DNA of 64,000 nt from Brachycybe producta (lineage: Eukaryota > Arthropoda > Diplopoda > Playtdesmida > Andrognathidae). The stretch is from the NCBI GenBank assembly GCA_036925085.1, contig JAUPFP010000043.1, positions 508,632 to 572,631 of the forward strand, in the 5' to 3' direction. The translations under genes were made by a program, and so were the position numbers. Position 1 is the stretch's first letter. Every line of letters begins with the position of its first letter. The notes below the pieces were generated by a model. That model searched no databases, had not been told where the DNA came from, and saw only the letters and a list, made by a program, of their open reading frames with translations. Shown here piece after piece: positions 56,942 to 64,000 of this stretch.

Positions 56942-59683
56942 TCAAGTTCCATAGATCAGTTTGCTTTCTCCATGTTTCAGAACAAAAAAATCATTGTTTG
57001 AAAGTCCGACTTGTCGCGTCGCTTCGGCCAACTTCTTCGGCGGTTCCAGATAATGCTTAAGTAAAACGAAAAATTGATTGTTTCAATTTCTAATTTCATC
57101 CAATTGGAAACAAAGAAACTCACTTCATTGGTTAAAATGAAAGTTCCCCAATGAATACCAAAACTTTTCTTAGATTTAATATCTTGATGGATCTTGACAG
57201 CTTCGGTCGGATCAATGTGCTGATTATGCATAAACCACCTTGAAACGACAAACGTGAAAAAGAAAATCACGATTTTTCTTCTTCAATCCAGAGTACGAAG
57301 TCCAGTTTTACCTTGGTTCGTACGCTCCGATCGGAATCGCCGCCAGATCGAACGGTCCAAATTGATCTCCGATCTGTTTGAACGCATCGCAATAACCAGT
57401 ATCTCCGGCAAAAAAGAACCGATACCGAGGTCCCATAATACACCAACTGCCCCAAAGAACCTTCATCGAATATGAAAAACATGTCACTAACTGTTTAGAT
57501 CAAACCGTGACTCAGCAAAACACCTTATTATCGTCAGTTGGCGTTCGTTTCGACCAATGTTGTGCCGGCGTAAACACGAAAGCGACTTCGCTCGCCTGAC
57601 GCAAAGATCCTTCGGCCCACCAAGTCAATTCAGTCACACTTTCGCAACCCGCGTTATGCATCCAAGTACGAAGACCGACCGGAACGAACCAATGCAGTTC
57701 AGATCCGAATCTAGACACACACACAAAAAAAGAAATGTTGTTTCTTTAATGTGCCATAACGACGTTTCGACTTCGTTCTATACCTAGCATTGAGCAAAAG
57801 CACTGAGTTATAATCTAAATGATCGTAATGATTGTGGCTTATGACGACGGCGTCCAACTTCGGAAGATCGTAAACAGATCCTGGAAAACTTCGGATTCGT
57901 TTCGGACCCATGAATCCGACTGGAAAGGCTCTTTCACTAAACATTGGATCTAAAAAAAAACATGATAATAAATACTTGTAATGTTTACTTAATTCTGCAT
58001 TTTCTTTCGTCCTTTTTTGTAAATCAAATTGTAGGTGGTTTTAAAGCGTAAACAGCCAAACGAACTCTTGATTATTCTTCAATCTTTCCAGTGCAAAATG
58101 AAAAGACACTTGAATGTGTTTTAGAAACTTGAAGGATAGCTCAATCATTTAACAGTATTTTCACGTTGATATCTTTCAAAATAAGCTTTTTTATTTCAGT
58201 TTCAAATGGCTTCATTTTAGATTTTTGTCCATATAAAAAGTTTATTTTGAAATATAAGTCTGCATCTATGTCAAAGTTAAATTAACTGAGGGTCACACAT
58301 ACAAACACATCATTTTAAAGAGGTTAGGTTAATACCAGTAAGGATCGAAATATCGTTAAACTGGATAAGAACCGTCGAATGTCCAAGCCACGTAACCCTG
58401 ATTCCGTTTGTCGGAGGTTGGCTAATAGACTCTGGAACTAACGGAACAACGGGCAGCTGTTTATCTAATTCCTTTAAATAGAAATTGATGCAAAACAGTC
58501 AATAACAATAAGAGATAGTGTTAAAAGAAAAAGATTTTAAAAAAACCTCGACAGTATTCGGAACCGAACTGTTATCCTTCGACAAGAAGGACCATCGCAA
58601 TGATCCGACAAAAGACGGCCGCTTCCAAGTCGACCACGGATTTTGAAACCTTCCGTTTACGATAAGCGGCTGATAAAGATTCGTCGTTCCGAGAGGTGTT
58701 CTACGCCTCGGCGGTCGCTGCGGATGTATCAGGCTCTCGCGTTTCACGAGATTACAACTAGAATGCCGACTCCTTTCGAGTCTTTCCGGAGATACGATAT
58801 CACCATTAACGTTCCTTTCGATCTCTTCGTTCTCTTGCGAGAACTGATGATCGTGAGTCAAAGAATTACGGCTGTAAAGCCTCGGTCGACCCAAATTGCA
58901 AGGTACACCACAATGCAGAGGTCTGACGAACGAATCTCTCCGAACTATACCGACAACTTCGTTTGTACGAGCAGCCACAGCCGTCGCTTCTTCTTCGTCG
59001 AAACTAGCAACTTTTGTTGCATTAAGAGTTAGAGATCCGTTACGAACGACCGACTTGTTCACGATAGAATTCGAAGGTGGATTTATGGCAGACGAACGTC
59101 TGATTCGTATGCTGTTTTTTCTAACCAAACGATTGATTCCATTACCAGTTAAACTCAATTCTCTTTTTCTGGGAGGTTTTCTGGGATGTAACTTTGATTC
59201 GACGCGTTCCTTTTCCTCCGTTTCTGCATCACGATCACCGTCCACCGTGGTACCAATTTCATTAACCAAATTAACAGTTTTATCGATCGAGTTACAAGTC
59301 TCGAGTACATTACAGTCGACTTTATCAGTCGGAGAACAAACATCTTTATTACGCAAAACCATCGGAGAGGAAGAATCAGTCTTTAACGAATGAGTGTCTA
59401 CCGATTTCGACTTGAAAAACCGTCGTATCGAACTCTCGCTGGCTACGGTTTTGATAGCCCGACGCCCTTGAGATCTGGGAGAACCGATATGTCTTCCGAA
59501 AAGTTTACTCTCATCTTTGAGATAGTCTTCTTCGAGATGTGCATTGTGACCGTCCGAACAGATGAATTCTTCGCGTCTTAGAACCACTTTCGGACTGCCT
59601 TCTGACGAAGATTCATGATCGCATTTGGAAGAAGTCACATCATGACTTCGACTCTTCTTAAGTCTTAATCTTTGTTTTGACAT
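56942..59683 (-). CDS. NAPEPLD: N-acyl-phosphatidylethanolamine-hydrolysing phospholipase D with long N-terminal extension
   Basis: NAPE-PLD is a membrane-associated zinc hydrolase of the metallo-beta-lactamase fold. It cleaves N-acyl-PE to N-acylethanolamines (anandamide and relatives) and phosphatidic acid. Minus-strand exons: 59683-58547, 58471-58336, 57949-57784, 57710-57524, 57460-57312, 57238-57124, 57055-56942. All have GT-AG borders and agreeing phases; 2004 nt, 667 residues. Catalytic signatures are intact: VTWLGHST, the zinc motif [49 protein letters not shown] and the terminal FFVLKHGES. The start [10 protein letters not shown] is preferred because tttcttttcag just upstream reads as a splice acceptor, implying a 5' UTR intron. 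The family-like part begins near residue 335 ([15 protein letters not shown]). The preceding residues are a Ser/Arg/Lys/Glu-rich, low-complexity extension with no recognised domain, making the protein about 270 residues longer than human NAPE-PLD (393). Confidence 0.94.
58025..58265. mobile_element. NAPEPLD: Family B MITE in a NAPE-PLD intron
   Basis: It reads ggtggttttaaagcgtaaac, gaactcttgattattctt, tgttttagaaacttgaagga, then atctttcaaaataagctttt and its inverse aaaaagtttattttgaaata. It lies in the intron 57950-58335. Confidence 0.75.
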
Positions 59684-60734
59684 TATTCTACTGAAACTGA
59701 AAAGAAAATTAGCATTCTTTATAGCCGTCAATCCTCGTAAACGTAAATTATCCGTAAACGAAATCCGCTGCAATCAAAAGAATCTCTTATTTAACGAACT
59801 TTGCGATATATACATAAAACGAAAATGTTTATCTCAAGTTTTCTCTTCTTCTCTACTACACTATATTGCGACGACAATTGTTCAATAAATAGAAAAAACA
59901 AGAATAGAAATAAAGAGACCTTGAAATGTTTAACCATTCGTTATTCGATGTAAGAAAACTTTCAAAAAATCGTAAACTGACGGCCAGAAAACGATTCTAG
60001 AATGAAAACGATCGATTAGTTTTCATATAAAATAAGTTCTAACGCGATTATAAACGTTGAAGTTTGTTCATATTTGTTGAGTTTTCTTTCGTATCCGAAC
60101 CTTAAAAACCATCATCTTTCGTCTTCGAAATTCGCATCTTCCTCTTCTCCTCCTTTAGCCGTTTTTTTCTTCTCTTTCTTTCTTTTTTTCATTTCATTGC
60201 CAAAAACTACAAACGAAACACAAAATATAAAAAAGAACCGACAAACGTCATGAAACGTATAAGCTTACTTCTTTTTTTTTTTAAAAAAAAAGAGAAGTCG
60301 CAGTTGAGGTCTCACTACAAAAGACGAATGCAATTTCGGTTCCAATATTTGGCAAAAACACAAAAAAAAACTTCTAGAAAAAAAAAGTTTTTATTTCATC
60401 TTCCTTCCACTGTGGCTAATTTATTCTATACAGCAGAGTACCCACGATTCAATCTTATCGATTCATATTGATCCCTCACGTATATATAGAATTTACAAGA
60501 TCAGTAGTTTGAATTCCTTAGAAGCGAACGCGACCCAGCGACCCGGACTTTCATTCAATATTTAATATAGTTTGTCTGTTCTATATATGAGCCGTTTGTT
60601 TCAACGCGACTCGAGCCCCTGCGCGACCGCCATCTCAACTGTGCGACTGCGACCAGTCGCAGTCCTAATGGTGGAAGGTTCTTTGTGCAGAGTTTATTTT
60701 TGATTATTGTTGTTGTTTATCTACGTGTCCGGAA
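59684..60734. promoter_or_regulatory. Head-to-head intergenic region (NAPE-PLD and MADF gene)
   Basis: The 1.05 kb between the divergent start codons must contain the NAPE-PLD 5' UTR, with a splice acceptor at about 59695-59705, and the start sites of both genes. Around 60600-60680 is a GC-rich island with the palindrome gactgcga ccag tcgcagtc. A TATA-like tatatatag lies at 60481. No TSS can be set from sequence alone. Confidence 0.4.
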
Positions 60735-62581
60735 ATGAAAGATTTTCCTTCCGATAAAGATGAAGAACTGATTGGTCAGGTGGCAAAGTATCCCGCAATT
60801 TTTGACACTTCTTCTCCGCTGTACCGCGATCAAAATGTCAAGGACAATGCATGGAAAGAAATCGCAGTGCGAGTCGGTCGATCACGTTTGTATTAGTTTT
60901 ATTCTGTAAAATTAAATTAAAATGGTAAAAGAAAGAAATTTTAGCATATTTTTAGTTTTAACATACAGGATGTTGTGGAAATAACGGCACATTACAAAAA
61001 CGACACGTCAGAAAATGTGTTCATTTACAAATTTTCTGACATTATGTCGTCTTCAACTGTGTCACTTCACCAAACACGTGTCAGTTCCCAGGAAACACCT
61101 CCATCTCTACCGTTAAAATATTACTTGAAGACATCTCGAACATAATTGAAGCTATATCGTAGTTTCCGAAGCCCCCGAACACAGCACGTAACAGTGAAAG
61201 TAGCCACTGGAGGTGCTTCCCGAGGGTCATTCTCGTACTTTGGTTGAGGTTTTTCCTCTTGATAAGCACTTCGGAGGAGATTATGGACACAGAAAGTAAC
61301 AGTGATTATAACAGACATTTAAAAATCGGGAAGAACTTCATGCAGTTGGATGATGGATCCGCCTCATTTTATAACGACCGCAACTTCTAATTGGTTGGTT
61401 ATGTAGTCTGACGTCACATGATCCGCCCTTTTCAACGTCGAACCACACAACAAATCAATTAAAAGTTGCTGTTCGTCATAAAAAAGGCGGAGCCAACTGA
61501 AGTTCTTCCCGTTTTCTAAATGCCTGGTGATTATATGGTATGTTATTAGACTTGTTTCTGGTAACACGGTAATGGGAGTGTAAAATATCCCGATAACCAG
61601 AGACAGAAGGCCAAAAGCATTTTCAGATCAGATCACTGCAGAAAGTGAGGAAAACATTTCATAAAATGTGTCTGAAAAAAGCTAGTGATCGGTAGGAACC
61701 TTAAAATAAAAATAACTTTTTTTTCTAGTCATTGGGAAAGAAACAAATATTGTGATTTTCATATGAGTGAAATAATGTCCCTTATGTCCTCTCACTCATA
61801 GTAATATTTTATTGCAGTTATGAATATTTGTTTTAATTAGCAGTGGATGATTGCAAGTGGCGCTGGAGAAATATTAAAGACACCTACAATAAAAGAAAAA
61901 GGAAAGGGACACACGTCACAGAATTAGCAGCAGGTGTCAAGAAAAAGTGGCGTTTGGCTGCAAAGTTGACATTCCTCGACCAAGTTCAACTCAAAAGAAA
62001 GTACGTTTAAGTGTGTGGCGGCCTACACGTTAGGCGACCACAGTTCAAATTTGCTTGAAACGTTTTTTTTTTGTTGTTTTAGAACAGCAAACCTTGACCA
62101 ATTTATGAGTGACGATACTGATAACACACAGTCTACGTGTGAAAGTACCACTCTGGCAACCATACCCATAAAGAAAGAAAGAAAACTACAAAACGAAAAA
62201 GCTACATTCCCAGCTCCGGCCTCCGTCAAGGTGATATCAAAACCTACAAATGGTGGAAGCAAGAAACGAAATACTAGACTGAATACTACTAGGACCTCAG
62301 AGACTGAACAACTGAATGAGATAATAATGAAGGAGAGTACTTCCGAGCCTAGTCCATTGACTAATACGGTATTGGGACCTCAGGAGGATCATGTAGATGT
62401 TTTTTTCAGAAGTGTTGCAATGTCTGTTAAAACCCTTCCGAATCATTTCATCAGTCAAGCTAAGATAAGAACTTTAGAAATGTTGGCTGAGCTGGAGGGT
62501 GAATGTTCTTCAACTTACCAAACCTTGTCCTACAATTGCATTACACCCAATTATTCCTCGTGCACTGATACCTGTGATTGA
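60735..62581 (+). CDS. MADF-BESS domain DNA-binding protein (possibly the accessory ORF of a Harbinger transposon)
   Basis: Exons 60735-60885, 61844-62000 and 62083-62581 join in frame (807 nt, 268 residues). Residues about 8-95 form an Adf-1-type MADF domain: ELIGQVAKYPAIFDTSSPLY, then NAWKEIAVRVG, LDDCKWRWRNIKDTYNKRK and the closing W..AAKLTFLDQV. The middle is charged and Ser/Thr-rich with short basic clusters (IKKERK, GSKKRN). Near the C-terminus, DVFFRSVAMSVKTLP followed by ISQAKIRTLEMLAELE fits a BESS protein-interaction motif. MADF-BESS proteins are sequence-specific DNA-binding regulators in insects, and MADF/Myb-like proteins are also the second ORF of PIF/Harbinger transposons. A broken Harbinger transposase fragment lies just downstream on the other strand, which favours transposon origin. 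A 216-bp MITE sits in intron 1. The ORF shows no frameshift or stop. Confidence 0.8.
61311..61526. mobile_element. 216-bp MITE with 9-bp target duplication in the MADF gene intron
   Basis: The ends cagacatttaaaaatcggga and tcccgttttctaaatgcctg are inverted. The duplication gtgattata is at 61302-61310 and 61527-61535. The core has gatccgcccttttcaacg and aaaaggcggagccaactgaa. Confidence 0.8.
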
Positions 62582-62739
62582 AACAATAAGAGTTCTCGTC
62601 ACGTCAATTAACTACTTTGATACCAATGTTACCTTAAATACCTCAACCAGAAAACATTAACCCTGAGCCAAGACCTTCAGGACTCAATTGTTTTCTTGAT
62701 AGTTTGAAAAGCATTAAAAATGTATTGACTGTACTTCCA

Positions 62740-63089
62740 TATTGCAATAAAAGTACTCATATATACTGATTCGCCTTTCTCAACCGCTGTAGTACATGCC
62801 CTAGCGTTTAATTTAAGCCAGTTTTTCTTCTGGTGTTATAGGGTACAGGCAACGTTTAGTAATTTTTCTTTACAACATCTTTGACTAGGCTCGGAACATC
62901 TTTGAACTGGGAAATATTGAGACGAAGGAATTCCCTAAATTTCTTGTCCATCAATAGATGCCAGTTTATGTACGTCGAGAACGACGAGAAAAAATCTTCA
63001 TTAGAGCGTTGACTGTATATGGAGTTCGTATCACAGTTCATCATCGTTGCCATCACAATATCATCCTCAGCCTCCTCTTCCTCTACCAA
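62740..63089 (-). pseudogene. Broken N-terminus of a PIF/Harbinger-type transposase
   Basis: On the minus strand an open stretch starts with an acidic run (VEEEEAEDD) and continues to DKKFREFLRLNISQFKDVPSLV, which matches the conserved N-terminal FREFFRMS..FDELL-type segment of Harbinger/HARBI1 nucleases. It stops at 62856. After a change of frame the downstream sequence reads PITPEEKLA, the segment that follows in this family, and then meets a stop; a weak GESVYMST-like remnant lies further down. The catalytic DDE part is absent, because the adjacent MADF-BESS gene ends at 62581. This is therefore a truncated, frameshifted remnant facing the MADF ORF tail to tail, a layout known in Harbinger elements. 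Confidence 0.6.
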
Positions 63090-63401
63090 AAGGTAATCAA
63101 GGAACCTCGATTACTCTGATTTAGTGTTATGATACGAGACAAAACAGTCACAAACAATTTTTTAAAACACATACTCAATACAAACATTCACCAAAACAAA
63201 TGATCTTAAGAGGCACGTTGAATTCCACTTTAAATAAAATTTACTTGGACTTATTTGTGCGCCCATGGCACGCAGAACCTATTTAAGATATATCCCACAG
63301 GGCCCACAACAATCCCGGACTGGACTTGCCCCCCCCCCCCGGTACCACCGCCATTGTAGGGGGTCATATTTAGAGTAACAAATGAAAAATAAAGTTTAAA
63401 G

Positions 63402-63730
63402 CAGACATGTGCAACTTCATTAAGAGTGTGGGCCGGAAAGCGAATTTAAAGTATATCCACGGGCCATGCCACATGATGTTTATTGTAACGAATATACATT
63501 TTTTAAAGTTCGCTTTATGAATAAAATTAAGTTAAGCTTAAGGCAGATAAAATAATACGAGGGTCACTGTGATTGGTTTAAATTTGTTCTATTGCTGAAA
63601 TGGGATAGGTTCTGGAAATATGATGGTGGCCAGATTCAGTGAAATGTAAGAGAACTCATCTCCCTTATGAGCCTTATAAAATCAGGATCGGGTCGGGTGC
63701 GGCCCGCAGGTCATATGTTACACATGTATG
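63402..63730. mobile_element. hAT-type MITE
   Basis: The ends cagacatgtgcaact and gttacacatgtatg are inverted repeats. The flanks are gtttaaag (63394-63401) and gtttaaac (63731-63738), an 8-bp duplication with one mismatch. The interior has gggccggaaag and gcggcccgcagg motifs common in hAT derivatives. Confidence 0.7.
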
Positions 63731-63738
63731 GTTTAAAC

Positions 63739-64000
63739 CAGCGGTCGCCAACTGGTGGTGCGCGTGAAATTTTGGTGGTCCGCAGAAAAATCTGGACAAT
63801 ATTTGCATTTTTTTTTGTTTTATTAATAATAAAATATTCTTAATAAATTCTTCTATTCTGAATGACAATTTTCGCCTTTCTATTGCATTAAATTCACGAA
63901 ATGTATCTCCTATGTAATCTCCTAAGCTTCAATTATTTTCTAATAATTAAACTAACTTTTATAATTTTGTTACAATTAAACAACATTTAAAGATTTTCTA
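63739..64000 (+). mobile_element. Probable hAT-type terminal sequence, continuing past the window
   Basis: cagcggtcgccaactggtgg, right after the 63402-63730 MITE, matches the typical hAT 5' end (CAGxGGTxxxCAAC). The remainder is AT-rich with no recognisable product, and the other end is not in the window. Confidence 0.5.

Noticed and set aside
58643..59393. Plus-strand frames of 129 and 165 codons
   Set aside because: They are shadows of NAPE-PLD exon 1 on the other strand.

Overview
The window is AT-rich, intron-rich animal DNA. All three protein genes are metazoan families: CAPS/CADPS, NAPE-PLD and a MADF-BESS protein. The introns are long, have GT-AG borders and are packed with many families of transposable elements. 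I read it as an invertebrate, probably a marine bilaterian. The sequence does not let me name the species.

Positions 1 to about 51.9 kb hold the 3' part of one plus-strand gene, the calcium-dependent activator protein for secretion (CAPS/CADPS, UNC-31 family). I can place 25 constitutive coding exons from 8276 to the stop at 51854. Every junction keeps frame and the exons sum to 3150 nt (1049 residues), covering the end of the N-terminal region, the C2 domain, the PH domain and the MUN/DUF1041 region. There are also two probable optional exons, one of 36 nt and one of 12 nt. The first exons lie upstream of the window.

The CADPS introns act as a trap for repeats. Intron 1 (1-8275) holds a young but internally deleted Ty3/gypsy (mag-like) LTR retrotransposon and an hAT-type element with a roughly 100-bp-arm palindrome. 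Intron 2 (8357-20307) has foldback elements, one of them carrying a minisatellite. The intron 21260-30403 is dominated by a 6.5-kb array of a 170-180 bp repeat with two levels of higher-order duplication. Later introns hold a 5'-truncated LINE, a Harbinger-type MITE and many copies of a foldback MITE, some with other MITEs nested inside.

From 51.9 to 56.9 kb there is no gene beyond the CADPS 3' flank. It holds a Tigger-like MITE, an isolated copy of the array repeat and a 32-bp minisatellite. From 59683 down to 56942 the minus strand encodes N-acyl-phosphatidylethanolamine phospholipase D (NAPE-PLD) in seven exons, with an unusual Ser/Arg/Lys-rich N-terminal extension of about 300 residues. 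From 60735 the plus strand encodes a three-exon MADF-BESS protein. Just after it, on the minus strand, is a broken Harbinger (PIF) transposase N-terminus, so the pair is probably a Harbinger transposon or a gene derived from one. The window ends in hAT-like terminal sequences.

CADPS primes dense-core vesicles for regulated exocytosis and NAPE-PLD makes N-acylethanolamine lipid messengers. Nothing here shows that they are co-regulated.
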